This document shows, piece after piece, positions 27,564 to 36,561 of a stretch of 64,000 nt of DNA. Numbering within the stretch: the stretch's first letter is position 1; each line of letters opens with the position of its first letter. Below the pieces are notes generated by a model that saw nothing but the letters and a program-made list of their open reading frames with translations, was not told where the DNA came from and ran no database searches. This stretch comes from Sinorhizobium americanum (lineage in GTDB: Bacteria > Pseudomonadota > Alphaproteobacteria > Rhizobiales > Rhizobiaceae): contig NZ_LNQC01000063.1 in NCBI RefSeq assembly GCF_001651855.1, positions 32,662 to 96,661 of the forward strand, written 5' to 3'. Position numbers and translations under genes: made by a program.

Positions 27564-28838
27564 ATGGTGTGGGACGATCAGAAAGCAAGGAAGGCATTGC
27601 GCCGGATCTTTGACGCTGCCGTCGGCAGTGCCGACCCGGCGTTGATCGTCCCGCAGCATCTGCCGCCGCCGCCGAAGGGTAGATGTGTCGTGATCGGCGC
27701 CGGAAAGGCATCCGCCGCGATGGCCGCCGCTTTGAATGCGTCCTGGCCGGAAGTCACTCTGACGGGCGTCGTTGTCACGCGATACGGCCACGCCGTTCCT
27801 GCCGGGCGCATCGAGATCATCGAAGCCGCTCATCCGGTGCCGGATGAGATGAGCCTCGTCGCATCGACGAAAATGCTCAAAGCAGTCCAGGGCCTCGCGC
27901 CTGACGACTTGGTGATCGCCCTGATCTCGGGCGGGGGGTCGGCCTTGGTGGTCGCGCCGGCCGGCGCGATGAGCCTTGGGGACAAGCAGGCCGTCAACCA
28001 GGCACTGCTTTCGAGCGGTGCGACAATATCGGAAATGAATGCGGTCAGAAAACATCTGTCGCGCATCAAGGGCGGGCAGCTCGCCTTGGCCGCCCGGCCT
28101 GCCAGGCTGCTGACCCTTGTCATCTCCGACGTGCCTGGGGACGATCCGGCCGAGATTGCCTCTGGTCCGACGGTCGCAGATCCGTCCACGGTCGAGGAAG
28201 CTCGCGAGGTCGTAAAGCGGTACAAGCTGGTCTTGCCAGCGTCTGCGCTTCGGGTGCTCGAGCAAGGGGAAGAAACGCCGAAGAGCTTGAAGCCGGAGCC
28301 GGACGTGCGTGTTGTCGCGGCCCCTGATCTTGCGCTTGCCGCCGCCGCCGAAGCTGCGGCGAGCCTCGGATTGAGACCGCTCATCCTGGGTGATGCGCTT
28401 GAAGGCGAAGCGCGCGAAATGGGTAGGATGATGGCCGGGATAGCGCTTTCGTCACAGGCCCGCGGGCTGCCGGTGGACGGCCCGGCTGTCCTGCTCTCAG
28501 GGGGCGAAGCGACGGTCACGATCGGGTCGGGTCCAGCCGGTAAAGGGGGACGCAACACCGAATTCCTATTGAGCCTGGCGCTCGCCTTGAAGGCGCGCGA
28601 CGGGATATGGGCCTTGGCTGGGGACACGGATGGCATCGATGGGGTCGAAGACACTGCGGGCGCTCTCATCGCGCCGGACACACTCGTGCGCATGCACCGG
28701 TGCGGTTTCGATCCGAAGAAGATGCTCGCGCACCACGACAGCTATACGGCCTTCCAGGCGATCGGGGATCTCGTGGTCACTGGCCCGACTCTGACCAATG
28801 TCAACGACATCCGCGCCATCCTCATCAGCGGGAGCTAG
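27564..28838 (+). CDS. ttuD: Glycerate 2-kinase / hydroxypyruvate reductase (MOFRL family)
   Basis: A 424-residue protein of the GckA/TtuD family. The N-terminal nucleotide-binding domain has CVVIGAGKASAAMAAAL, IALISGGGSALVVAP and RKHLSRIKGGQLA. The C-terminal MOFRL part has LLSGGEATVTI, GKGGRNTEFLLSLALAL, LAGDTDGIDGVEDTAGA and TGPTLTNVNDIRAI. The family was first called hydroxypyruvate reductase; most members phosphorylate glycerate at C2. It completes the tartrate-to-glycerate route after TtuC. Next to it, 3 bases on, is an AsnC/Lrp gene, so they may share a transcript. Confidence 0.9.
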   Translation: MVWDDQKARKALRRIFDAAVGSADPALIVPQHLPPPPKGRCVVIGAGKASAAMAAALNASWPEVTLTGVVVTRYGHAVPAGRIEIIEAAHPVPDEMSLVASTKMLKAVQGLAPDDLVIALISGGGSALVVAPAGAMSLGDKQAVNQALLSSGATISEMNAVRKHLSRIKGGQLALAARPARLLTLVISDVPGDDPAEIASGPTVADPSTVEEAREVVKRYKLVLPASALRVLEQGEETPKSLKPEPDVRVVAAPDLALAAAAEAAASLGLRPLILGDALEGEAREMGRMMAGIALSSQARGLPVDGPAVLLSGGEATVTIGSGPAGKGGRNTEFLLSLALALKARDGIWALAGDTDGIDGVEDTAGALIAPDTLVRMHRCGFDPKKMLAHHDSYTAFQAIGDLVVTGPTLTNVNDIRAILISGS

Positions 28839-28841
28839 CCC

Positions 28842-29318
28842 ATGAAACTTGATCGGATCGACATCAAGATTCTCAACGCGTTGCAGAAGAATGGCCGAAT
28901 GACGAATGTCGAGCTTTCGGAGATAGTCAATCTTTCGCCGAGCCCCTGTTTGATGCGCGTAAAAAAGCTGCAGACTGAGGGCTATATCGAGGGTTATTCG
29001 GCGCGGATCAATATTGGAAAGCTGGGGGAGACCCTGACTGTTTTCACCGAAATCACCCTGAAGAACCACCGCCAGATCGACTTCGCCCGCTTCCTGGCTA
29101 CGATCGAGAAGGTCGATCAGGTAATCGAGTGCCACCTGGTCTCGGGAGGCTACGATTATCTTGTGAAATTCGTTACCACTGGAATTGAGGAATACCAGAC
29201 GATAATGGAGCGGCTGATCGATAGGGAGATCGGTATTGACAAATACTTCAGCTTCGTCGTGCTCAAATCTCCTCTGGTCAAGGCGCACATGCCGTTGACG
29301 AATCTGTTTCGGCCGTAG
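28842..29318 (+). CDS. AsnC/Lrp-family regulator, copy 1
   Basis: A 158-residue regulator. The N-terminal helix-turn-helix is MKLDRIDIKILNALQKNGR ... ELSEIVNLSPSPCLMRVKKL. The RAM ligand domain includes TVFTEITLKNHRQIDFARF and IECHLVSGGYDYLVKFV. AsnC/Lrp proteins sense amino acids. It follows ttuD by 3 bases. Two more relatives lie at 29583 and 43227, the latter broken. All three share the same unusual C-terminal LKSPLVKAHMPLTNLF ending, so they come from local duplication. Confidence 0.92.
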   Translation: MKLDRIDIKILNALQKNGRMTNVELSEIVNLSPSPCLMRVKKLQTEGYIEGYSARINIGKLGETLTVFTEITLKNHRQIDFARFLATIEKVDQVIECHLVSGGYDYLVKFVTTGIEEYQTIMERLIDREIGIDKYFSFVVLKSPLVKAHMPLTNLFRP

Positions 29319-29582
29319 TCTCTCATCAACACTTCGTCCTGCGGCAACGATGCCGTAGACCCGTTTGCTTTGGGCACAGACGAGCCGCTGTTTGAGCGTT
29401 GCGGATGGTTTTTGAACCGTTCAGCAGAAAATTCTGTGAACGGCGGCCCAGGCAGCTGTTTCTGCTTTGCCGGTCCGCGCGAAACGAATCGACACTTCAG
29501 CCGCTGTGCTAGCATGGTACCGGAGACACTCGCGGCGTCACGTGCTGCGTCGTTAGCCTCGCAACTAACGGAGGGGGCCCCG
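29319..29582. promoter_or_regulatory. Promoter region of the second AsnC/Lrp gene
   Basis: 264 bases without a gene. It carries the imperfect-palindrome motif GCAGAAAATTCTG at 29424-29436, which is repeated exactly at 47363-47375 before a HAD gene. GGAGGGGG lies just before the start of the next gene. Confidence 0.4.
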
Positions 29583-30059
29583 ATGAAACTCGACCGGATC
29601 GACGTCAAGATCCTCTCCGAATTGCAGAAGAACGGCCGCATCACCAATGTCGAGCTCGCAGAGCTGGTCAATCTCTCAGCGAGCCCCTGTCTGATGCGGG
29701 TGAAGAAGCTGCAAGCAGAAGGGTATATCGAGGGCTATTCTGCACAGATCAATGTCGGCAAGCTCGGGCAGACGTTGACGGTTTTCACCGAAATCACTTT
29801 GAAGAACCACCGGCACATAGACTTCGCGCGTTTTCTCGCCGCCATCGAGAAGGTCGACTCCGTTGTGGAGTGCCACCTGGTGTCTGGCGGTTACGACTAT
29901 CTTCTAAAGTTCGTCACTGGCGGTATCGTCGAATACCAGACGATCATGGAGCGGCTGATTGACATGGATGTCGGCATCGACAGATACAACAGCTTCGTTG
30001 TCTTGAAGTCGCCGATTGTCAAAGCACACATGCCGCTGACCAGCCTTTTTCCGGTTTAG
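29583..30059 (+). CDS. AsnC/Lrp-family regulator, copy 2
   Basis: A 158-residue relative of the regulator at 28842, similar over its whole length (for instance TVFTEITLKNHRHIDFARF and VECHLVSGGYDYLLKFV). The ATG at 29583 has GGAGGGGG just before it; the frame remains open upstream without a domain. It faces a class III aminotransferase gene across a terminator hairpin. Its likely role is sensing an amino acid and regulating the neighbouring amino-compound catabolic genes. The effector is unknown. Confidence 0.92.
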   Translation: MKLDRIDVKILSELQKNGRITNVELAELVNLSASPCLMRVKKLQAEGYIEGYSAQINVGKLGQTLTVFTEITLKNHRHIDFARFLAAIEKVDSVVECHLVSGGYDYLLKFVTGGIVEYQTIMERLIDMDVGIDRYNSFVVLKSPIVKAHMPLTSLFPV

Positions 30060-30238
30060 CATTGCATGGGACGTTCCGTCCTGGCTCGAGCGTCCTCGGC
30101 TCGTGTCCGCCCAATCGCGCCGTTCCTTCAACGATGGGAGGGAGGGGACGTGCATTGTCTCCTCATTGGAGCGCGGTTGTGGTCCCATCGGCGAACGTGC
30201 TCTGATCCGCAGCAGCTCCTATGCAGGCATTCTCGGCG

Positions 30239-30268
30239 CGCAAGCCGGCGCCTTAGCACCGGCTTGCG
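30239..30268. terminator. Hairpin between convergent genes
   Basis: CGCAAGCCGG (30239-30248) and CCGGCTTGCG (30259-30268) form a perfect 10-pair stem with a 10-base loop. It lies between the plus-strand regulator and the minus-strand aminotransferase and can serve both directions. No long U-tract follows. Confidence 0.5.
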
Positions 30269-30310
30269 TTCAATGGCCGGTTCGTCGTCGCTATGCGCGA
30301 CGGTCGCCCG

Positions 30311-31687
30311 TCAGGCTTTCACGGCAGCGCGGACATCCGGGTCTTCGAGGGTCTGGTCGAGTGTCCTGCGGGTACGTTCGACGATGGCATCGACGTCGGC
30401 GTCGGTGCAGCAGAGCGGCGGCGCGTAGCCGAGGACGCCGTTGGCGAAGGCGCGAATGATGAGGCCGTTCTCCCAGGCGCGATCGAAGACACGGCGCGCC
30501 GGGTCGGCGGCGGCCGGCAGCGGGGTTTTCTTCTCCTTATCGACCACCATTTCGACCGCGGCCAGCATGCCACGGCCGCGCACATCGCCGACGAGCGGGT
30601 GCTCCTTGAGGCTTTCGAGGCCCGCCATCAGCCGAGCGCCCGCCTTGCGTCCGTTGTCCAGAAGTCCTTCCTCATAGAGCTTCAGGACCTCGAGCGCGAC
30701 GGCGGCGCTCACCGGATGGGCCGAGTAGGTATAGCCGTGACCGACGGCGGCGGCACCGGCACCATCTGCGATCGTCTGGTAGACGTGGTCGGCCATGAAC
30801 ACCGCGCCCATGGGCACATAGGCGGAGGTGAGGCCCTTCGCCGTGGTGATGAAGTCCGGCACGATCTCGTCGTCCTGGCATGCGAAGAGCGGGCCGGTGC
30901 GGCCAAATCCGGTGATCACTTCGTCGGCGACGAACAGGATGCCCAGTTCGCGGCAGAGCTCACGCATTGCCTTCATCCAGCCCTTCGGCGGCACCAGCAC
31001 GCCGCCGGAACCCTGGATCGGCTCGGCATAGAAGGCGGCGACGCGCTCGGGACCGATCTCCTCGACCTTGCGGCGCAGGGCAGCAAGGGAGGCATTGATG
31101 ATTGCCTGTGGATCCTCGCCCACGGGATTGCGGTAGATGTAGTGCGACGGGATCTTGTGCTGCCAGTCGAAGGGGATGCCGAAGCCCGCATGAAAGAGGG
31201 GAAGCGCCGTCAAGCCGGCGCCAACGGTCGATGAACCGTGATAGCCCTGCTCGACCGAAATGAACTGGTCGCGCTGCGGCTCGCCGCGCGCGATCCAATA
31301 ATAGCGGATGAAGCGGATCGTGCTATCGACCGCATCGGAGCCGCCAAGGGTGAAATAGACATGGTTGAGATCGCCTGGTGCGCGCTCGGCCAAGGCGGCG
31401 GCGAGCCGGATCGCCGGCTCGGAACCAAGCCCGAAATAGGTCGTCGCATAAGGAAGTTCGCGCATCTGACGGGTAGCCGCCTCGATGATCGTTTCGTGGC
31501 CATAACCCGCGTTCACGCACCATAGGCCTGCGAAGCCGTCGACGAGTTGTTTGCCAGATGCGTCGGTGACCGTCGCGCCCTTGGCAGAGGCGAGCACGCG
31601 TACGCCGAGCTTCTCATGGCCGCGATAGGAGGCGACCGGGTGGATCAGATGGGCGCGGTCGAGTTCGATGAGGGAATTGCTGTACAT
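30311..31687 (-). CDS. Class III aminotransferase (omega-amino acid/diamine:pyruvate type)
   Basis: A 458-residue PLP enzyme. The start is the ATG at 31687 with GGAG before it. Active-site features are GFAGLWCVNAGYG, LGGSDAVDSTIRFIRYYW, the PLP aspartate in LFVADEVITGFGRTG (near 255) and the PLP lysine in FITTAKGLTSAYVPMGAV (near 284). This fits the beta-alanine/putrescine:pyruvate group of subclass II aminotransferases. It is followed by a GNAT gene 14 bases upstream of its ATG on the same strand. With the FAD oxidoreductase and dipeptide-type transporter nearby, amine or non-standard amino acid use is likely. The exact substrate is not determined. Confidence 0.88.
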   Translation of the reverse strand: MYSNSLIELDRAHLIHPVASYRGHEKLGVRVLASAKGATVTDASGKQLVDGFAGLWCVNAGYGHETIIEAATRQMRELPYATTYFGLGSEPAIRLAAALAERAPGDLNHVYFTLGGSDAVDSTIRFIRYYWIARGEPQRDQFISVEQGYHGSSTVGAGLTALPLFHAGFGIPFDWQHKIPSHYIYRNPVGEDPQAIINASLAALRRKVEEIGPERVAAFYAEPIQGSGGVLVPPKGWMKAMRELCRELGILFVADEVITGFGRTGPLFACQDDEIVPDFITTAKGLTSAYVPMGAVFMADHVYQTIADGAGAAAVGHGYTYSAHPVSAAVALEVLKLYEEGLLDNGRKAGARLMAGLESLKEHPLVGDVRGRGMLAAVEMVVDKEKKTPLPAAADPARRVFDRAWENGLIIRAFANGVLGYAPPLCCTDADVDAIVERTRRTLDQTLEDPDVRAAVKA

Positions 31688-31701
31688 GGATATCTCCGGG
31701 G

Positions 31702-32535
31702 TCAGCCCAGCGCCTGGTTGGCGAGGGCAAAGATGGTGGGAACGGTCTGGGCAGGTTCGACCGGTGGTTTCATCATTGCGACGCCGTCGCCGACATGGGC
31801 GAGCCCCTGTTCGGCAAGCCAGCCGGACAGGCCGGCGGCGGCGGTGGTGTCCACCCTGAGGAATCGGCCGGGCCGCAGGGCGATGAAATGCGCGACGAGC
31901 GCCTTTGCATCCTCCAGATTGTCGGCGACGACTGGACCGATCACCTCGCCTCTGCCGAAGGGGCGGACGACCGCAAAGCCGGCGACCCGTCTTTCCCGGC
32001 GGACCACCGCAAACTCGCCGACCTTTGAAAGGCAGGAGAACAGATCGCCACGGTCGGCGCCAAAGGCGAGCCTATCGAGGTCGCCGATGGCGGTCATGTC
32101 AGCGGCGGATGCAGGCTCGGCTTCTGCTGGCGCGGCGATCTCTCCAACCACACCCTGGTGCTGCAGTATGCGACCGGTCTCCTGAAAGCCGAGCTTCTCA
32201 TAAAGTGGCAGGCCCTCGGAGGTCGCCACCAGCCGGAGCGGCCGATCGCCGGCAAGCCGCAGGGCTTCATCCATCAGCCTGCGGCCGAGCCCGCGGCCGC
32301 GCATCGCCTCATCGACGATGACCATGTTGATCGTAGCGCCATCTTCCTTGTAGCACGTGACGAGCACGGTGCCGACCACCCGCTCGTGCTCGATCGCGAC
32401 AACGCCCTTGCTTAAAGCGAGCGCCATCTGCCAGTCTTCCGGCCTATGCGGCCAACCTAGCTGGCTCGACAGGCTTACGGCTGCATCCAAATGTTTGGGC
32501 CGAAACGCGGCAACGCCGATCTGACTTGTCTGCAT
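31702..32535 (-). CDS. Two-domain GNAT acetyltransferase
   Basis: A 277-residue protein. The first domain is a standard GNAT fold with acetyl-CoA loop VDEAMRGRGLGRRLMDEAL and ATSEGLPLYEKLGF. A second, GNAT-like C-terminal domain follows (LDRLAFGADRGDLFSCLSK, VVRPFGRGEVIGPVVADN). The N-terminal phrase LGWPHRPEDW recurs in a distant relative at 50142 (VGWPHRPKDW). GAGGAG precedes the ATG. It lies just upstream of the aminotransferase on the same strand, so it may be its operon leader and may acetylate a pathway amine. Confidence 0.85.
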   Translation of the reverse strand: MQTSQIGVAAFRPKHLDAAVSLSSQLGWPHRPEDWQMALALSKGVVAIEHERVVGTVLVTCYKEDGATINMVIVDEAMRGRGLGRRLMDEALRLAGDRPLRLVATSEGLPLYEKLGFQETGRILQHQGVVGEIAAPAEAEPASAADMTAIGDLDRLAFGADRGDLFSCLSKVGEFAVVRRERRVAGFAVVRPFGRGEVIGPVVADNLEDAKALVAHFIALRPGRFLRVDTTAAAGLSGWLAEQGLAHVGDGVAMMKPPVEPAQTVPTIFALANQALG

Positions 32536-33183
32536 GGCTCCTCACTTCCTGCGTGGAAGTGTGGAGGAGTGACCTCTGACATATCATCTGAAGGCTGCTT
32601 TGTTCGCGGTATCTTATCGCTTTGGCTTCATCGGGAACCGCATCTTCTGCGGCATAGGAGATCGTTTGCACAGTTCCGGTGAGTTTGAACAGCCAAGTCG
32701 CCGCTGATCCCGGCTATGGAGGACGAATTTGTCTGCTCATGATAGCATCCTCGGCGACAGCTCCTCCAGTGACCCGTGAGTTCCTCAAGCAGCGGCAGGA
32801 CGTCCAAAGTGGCGTTGAGGAATGCCGCGAGCGCGAGCGGCAGTGCCGCACCCCCCAGGTCAACCGCATGAGACGGCTAGAGTTGTGAGCCGCGGTCACC
32901 TATAGCCAGCCGTGCCGCTTGCGCGGGTGCGGCAAAGCCAAGCGGCCGAAAGCGTCGCTTCATTGGCGTAGTCGCGATCTGGATATCAGTGAGTGACGGC
33001 GGCGCATGTCTCGCCGGCTCTCTGCGTCCGACGCCCCGATGCAGCTCCGCAAGCATCTGCCAAAGCCGCCTCTGCATACGACACAATCTGCTTCTAGCGC
33101 CGCCAGATTCAGGCGACCCGAGGAGCCGAGCCGCCCGTATCATCATAACACATGCCCGCTCCATTTTTTCAAAGGATATGTAC
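32536..33183. other. 648-base stretch without a supported gene
   Basis: No domain or ribosome-site-supported frame is found on either strand. The minus-strand frame at 32714-32899 and the plus-strand frame at 32679-32888 show no recognisable family. It must contain the promoters of the divergent GNAT gene and the HAD gene. AAAGGA precedes the HAD start. Confidence 0.3.
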
Positions 33184-33852
33184 ATGACAACCTTCCGTCC
33201 GAAATACGTCACCTTCGACTGCTACGGCACGCTGACCAACTTCCAAATGGCCGAGGCGGCGCGCGACCTTTACGGCGAGCAGCTGGACGAGCCACGCATG
33301 GCCGAGTTCATCAGAAATTTCGCCGCCTATCGCCTCGATGAAGTCCTGGGAGATTGGAAGCCCTATGCCGAGGTGGTGCACAATTCGATCGAGCGGACCT
33401 GCAAGCGCAACGGCATCAAATTCCATGAGGAAGCCGCCCGCATGGTCTATGAGCGGGTGCCGACCTGGGGCCCACATGCGGACGTGCCGGCCGGCCTTGC
33501 CAAGGTCGCCAAGGAGATCCCGCTGGTGATTCTCTCGAATGCGATGAATTCGCAGATCATGTCGAATGTCGAAAAGCTCGGCGCGCCGTTCCACGCGGTC
33601 TATACGGCCGAACAGGCGCAGGCCTACAAGCCGCGCCTCCAGGCGTTCGAATACCTGTTCGACATGCTCGGCTGCGGCCCGGAAGACGTCGTGCACTGCT
33701 CGTCCTCCTTCCGCTACGACCACATGTCGGCGCACGATATCGGCATCAAGAACAAGGTCTGGGTCAACCGCGGCCACGAACCGGCCAATCCCTATTACGG
33801 CTATGTGGAGATTAAAGATATCTCCGGTCTGCCAGGCGTCTTCGGTCTCTGA
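33184..33852 (+). CDS. HAD type II hydrolase (haloacid dehalogenase family), copy 1
   Basis: A 222-residue HAD enzyme. The ATG at 33184 is placed 7 bases after AAAGGA. The nucleophile motif is VTFDCYGTLTNFQ, motif II is LVILSNAMNSQI, the lysine is in EQAQAYKPRLQAFEYL, and motif III is HCSSSFRYDHMSAHDIGIK. This is the L-2-haloacid dehalogenase type II layout, but in this setting, next to amine oxidases and transport genes, it may act on another substrate. A very similar paralogue lies at 46600. A strong terminator follows. Confidence 0.88.
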   Translation: MTTFRPKYVTFDCYGTLTNFQMAEAARDLYGEQLDEPRMAEFIRNFAAYRLDEVLGDWKPYAEVVHNSIERTCKRNGIKFHEEAARMVYERVPTWGPHADVPAGLAKVAKEIPLVILSNAMNSQIMSNVEKLGAPFHAVYTAEQAQAYKPRLQAFEYLFDMLGCGPEDVVHCSSSFRYDHMSAHDIGIKNKVWVNRGHEPANPYYGYVEIKDISGLPGVFGL

Positions 33853-33856
33853 GCGA

Positions 33857-33883
33857 AAAGTGCGGGCGTTCCGCCCGCACTTT
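33857..33883 (+). terminator. Intrinsic terminator after HAD copy 1
   Basis: AAAGTGCGGGCG (33857-33868) pairs fully with CGCCCGCACTTT (33872-33883) over a 3-base loop, 5 bases after the stop. The paired A/T ends supply a short U-run. The rest of the gap to 34270 holds nothing I can name. Confidence 0.8.
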
Positions 33884-34270
33884 CGATCCCCCTCGATTGG
33901 AACGACACCGGTCTCGCGAAAGGTCCGGCTGGTCACCATCACACTTACCGGTGATCGGCGCGCTTTGAACAGTAATGGCTGCCGTTTGAACAAAACGGGC
34001 GGAGCTATCCGCTATTAAAGATATGTCTCCCGAGGATCTGGCATTGGCAATGCAGGGATCCGCGGAATCCCCAAGACTTCTATGAGAGGCTCACCCGCCG
34101 ATCGCGCTCGCGCCCCCAACTCGCGATCTTGGCCATCCACAAAGGGTGAGGCCGGTGTGTCGAAATACTCGAGCTAAGATCGAACGACTGAAGTTGCCAC
34201 TGCGTGCTCGCCTTGATCTTCCACCGAGGTCAGAAGGCAGCAGCAAGCGATCCACTGTCCCGTCAAGCTG

Positions 34271-35581
34271 TCATCGGCGGGCGCGGTACAGGGCGATGCG
34301 GTCCTGCATCCGATAGCCCTCAATGATCGCCGGCATAAACCACGGATTGCCACGGTAAAGGGGGATGAAGGCAGGAGGACGGAAGTCAAAGGCTGTGCGC
34401 GCTTGCTCGCCATGTCCTAGCAGCTTATGCGCCGCACGCGTTCCGATCCATGGCGCCCAGACGACGCCCGAACCGCAGAAACCGGTCGCATAGACCACAC
34501 CATCCTTTTCGAAGATGCGGGGCAGCATATCGCGGTGCATGGCGACATTGCCAAACCAGGTGTGCGACAGGCGCACGTTTTCCAGTTCCGGGAAAAGGTT
34601 GATCAGGCCCCGTCGCAGAAACAGCTTTGGCGCAGCCGGATCGCCTACGCGCGAACTGTCGCGCCCTCCCAACAGAATGCGTTTGCCGTCGGGCGTCGGG
34701 CGGTAGTAGAACCCAAGCTGCCGGCCCTCGATCATCATCATCCGCCTTGGCATCAGCTGCGCCATCACTTCTGGCGCGAGCTCCTCGGTGACAATGATCC
34801 GGCTGCGCACCGGGACAAGCCGGCGGCGCAAGAAGGGAACCGCGCCGTCGGTATAGCCGTCTGTGCAGACCAGAACCTGGCGGGCCTGCACTGTGCCGGC
34901 TTCGGTCACGACACGGAATTCGGAGCCATCCCTCTCTACCGAAGTTACGCGTGTACCTGCATGGACGGTCAGTCCCGAAGCCAGCGCCACCCGCAGGAGT
35001 TCAGCGTGAAACTTGGCCGGGTGCAGCCCACCGATATCCATCCGGACCATGCCGCCGCGGTAGAAATCCGTGCCGATGTAATTGCGCTGTTCCGAATACG
35101 GCACCGCATAGGCGTCGATCCCCAGTCTTTTCGCCAGTACTTCGGCACTCCGGGCCGTCTTCTCGTAATCGTCGTATCCGATTACGCCCTTGAATTGGCC
35201 GACCAGCTGAAAGTCGCACTCGAGCCCTTCGGTCTTGATGAAATCATAAAGGAATTCGCGGGCGACCTTGCCCTCGGCCTCGATTGCAATGGCCTTCTCT
35301 TCGCCGAAGCGCCGGGTGATCGTGGCGTAATCTGGTCGAATGCTTCCGCTGGTGATTCCGCCATTGCGCGTCGAGGCCCCCTCGCCCGAGTTCATCGCAT
35401 CGAAGGCGGCAACCGAACGCCGCTCGCGCGCCAGAACGAGCCCCGCCGACAGCCCGGCGTATCCGGCGCCTATGATCGCCACGTCGAGCTTCTTGGCCAG
35501 CGGCTGTCGCGGCAACGGTCTGACGGGTGCCTCCTCCCACCAGTAGGGGGTGTTCTTGTCTGCAATTCCGGATTCTTCCAT
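34271..35581 (-). CDS. FAD-dependent amine/amino-acid oxidoreductase (DAO family), copy 1
   Basis: A 436-residue flavoprotein with the N-terminal ADP-binding motif VAIIGAGYAGLSAGLVLARE, then MNSGEGASTRNGGITSGSIRP, which resembles the PuuB-like group. The C-terminal part has YYRPTPDGKRILLGGRDS, LSHTWFGNVAMHRDMLPRI and YATGFCGSGVVWAPWIGTRAA. The N-terminal YWWEEAPVRPLP is typical of gamma-glutamylputrescine oxidase relatives. It oxidises a C-N bond of an amine or imino acid, releasing ammonia or an amine. It is the last gene of the dipeptide-type transporter operon, 69 bases after the permease, so the imported compound is probably its substrate or a precursor. Confidence 0.88.
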   Translation of the reverse strand: MEESGIADKNTPYWWEEAPVRPLPRQPLAKKLDVAIIGAGYAGLSAGLVLARERRSVAAFDAMNSGEGASTRNGGITSGSIRPDYATITRRFGEEKAIAIEAEGKVAREFLYDFIKTEGLECDFQLVGQFKGVIGYDDYEKTARSAEVLAKRLGIDAYAVPYSEQRNYIGTDFYRGGMVRMDIGGLHPAKFHAELLRVALASGLTVHAGTRVTSVERDGSEFRVVTEAGTVQARQVLVCTDGYTDGAVPFLRRRLVPVRSRIIVTEELAPEVMAQLMPRRMMMIEGRQLGFYYRPTPDGKRILLGGRDSSRVGDPAAPKLFLRRGLINLFPELENVRLSHTWFGNVAMHRDMLPRIFEKDGVVYATGFCGSGVVWAPWIGTRAAHKLLGHGEQARTAFDFRPPAFIPLYRGNPWFMPAIIEGYRMQDRIALYRARR

Positions 35582-35650
35582 GGTACTAACTTCTCGTTGC
35601 GTCCGGGGTTGCTGACGAAATGACAGGCGACGTACGACCGACCATTTCCG

Positions 35651-36529
35651 TCAGGTGTGATCACCGCGAACATCGAGCGCATCCCGCAGCCCATCGCCGA
35701 TGAAGTTGAAGCTGGTGACCGCGATGGTAATGGCGGCACCGGGAATGATCGCCAGCCAGGGCGCGGTGCCCAGATATTGCTGCGCGCCGTTCAGCATGTT
35801 GCCCCAACTGGGCAGCGGCGGCTGAATTCCATAGCCGAGAAAGCTGACATACGCCTCCATGAGAATGGCGCGGGCGACGGTCAGGGTGGCCGCGACGATG
35901 ATCGGGCCCATCGCATTGGGAAGGATCTCGCGGAACATGATATGCGTTCCGCTCAACCCCAGCATGCGACCGGCCTGAACGAATTCGCGCTCGCGAAGGG
36001 AGCGGACCTCGGCCTCGACGATCCGGGCCACTTCCATCCAGCTGGTGGCTGCGATGACGACGGTAATCATCATGGGGCTGGGCTTCAGGGCTGCGGAAAG
36101 CGCCAGCACCAGGAAGATCGACGGAAACGACAGAAATCCATCCACCGTGCGCATCAGCGTCGTGCCGAGCCAGCCGCCCCGGTAGCCCGCGAGCACGCCG
36201 ACAAGGGTTCCGATCAGCGTCGACAACAGCATCGCGGAGAAACCGACCAGCAGGGAAATCCGTCCCGCCATGAACAGCCGCGCCGCCAAATCACGACCCA
36301 ATGGATCGGTGCCCAGATAGTGGTGGCCGGTGAACGGCGGAGCAAAGCGTGCACGCAGATCGATATGGAGTGAATCATAGGGCAGCAGGTACGGGCCCAA
36401 GACGCACGCCAGCGTCAGGACGGCGATCATCACCATCCCGATGAGGGCCAGATGGTGGCTCATGAAGCGGTGTGCGGTTCGGCTGTTCCACCAACGCTCC
36501 TGGCGTGAATTTGCGACGATGGCGGTCAT
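35651..36529 (-). CDS. ABC transporter permease, DppC type
   Basis: A 292-residue inner-membrane permease. The ATG at 36529 has AGGAGG at the right distance; an ATG at 36556 would add nine residues. Six helices are visible. The DppC N-terminal extension (HHLALIGMVMIAVLTLACVLGPYL) is followed by HYLGTDPLGRDLAARLFMAGR, and the cytoplasmic EAA loop is REREFVQAGRMLGLSGTHIM. It pairs with the DppB-type permease five to 32 bases upstream for uptake of dipeptides, opines or similar. Confidence 0.9.
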   Translation of the reverse strand: MTAIVANSRQERWWNSRTAHRFMSHHLALIGMVMIAVLTLACVLGPYLLPYDSLHIDLRARFAPPFTGHHYLGTDPLGRDLAARLFMAGRISLLVGFSAMLLSTLIGTLVGVLAGYRGGWLGTTLMRTVDGFLSFPSIFLVLALSAALKPSPMMITVVIAATSWMEVARIVEAEVRSLREREFVQAGRMLGLSGTHIMFREILPNAMGPIIVAATLTVARAILMEAYVSFLGYGIQPPLPSWGNMLNGAQQYLGTAPWLAIIPGAAITIAVTSFNFIGDGLRDALDVRGDHT

Positions 36530-36561
36530 AACGGCGGCCTCCTGTTGAGCGTTCATGGCGC

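Noticed and set aside
34019..34140. Fragment reading FYERLTRRSRSRPQLAILAI on the plus strand
   Set aside because: It looks like an eroded coding tail but is too short to assign.
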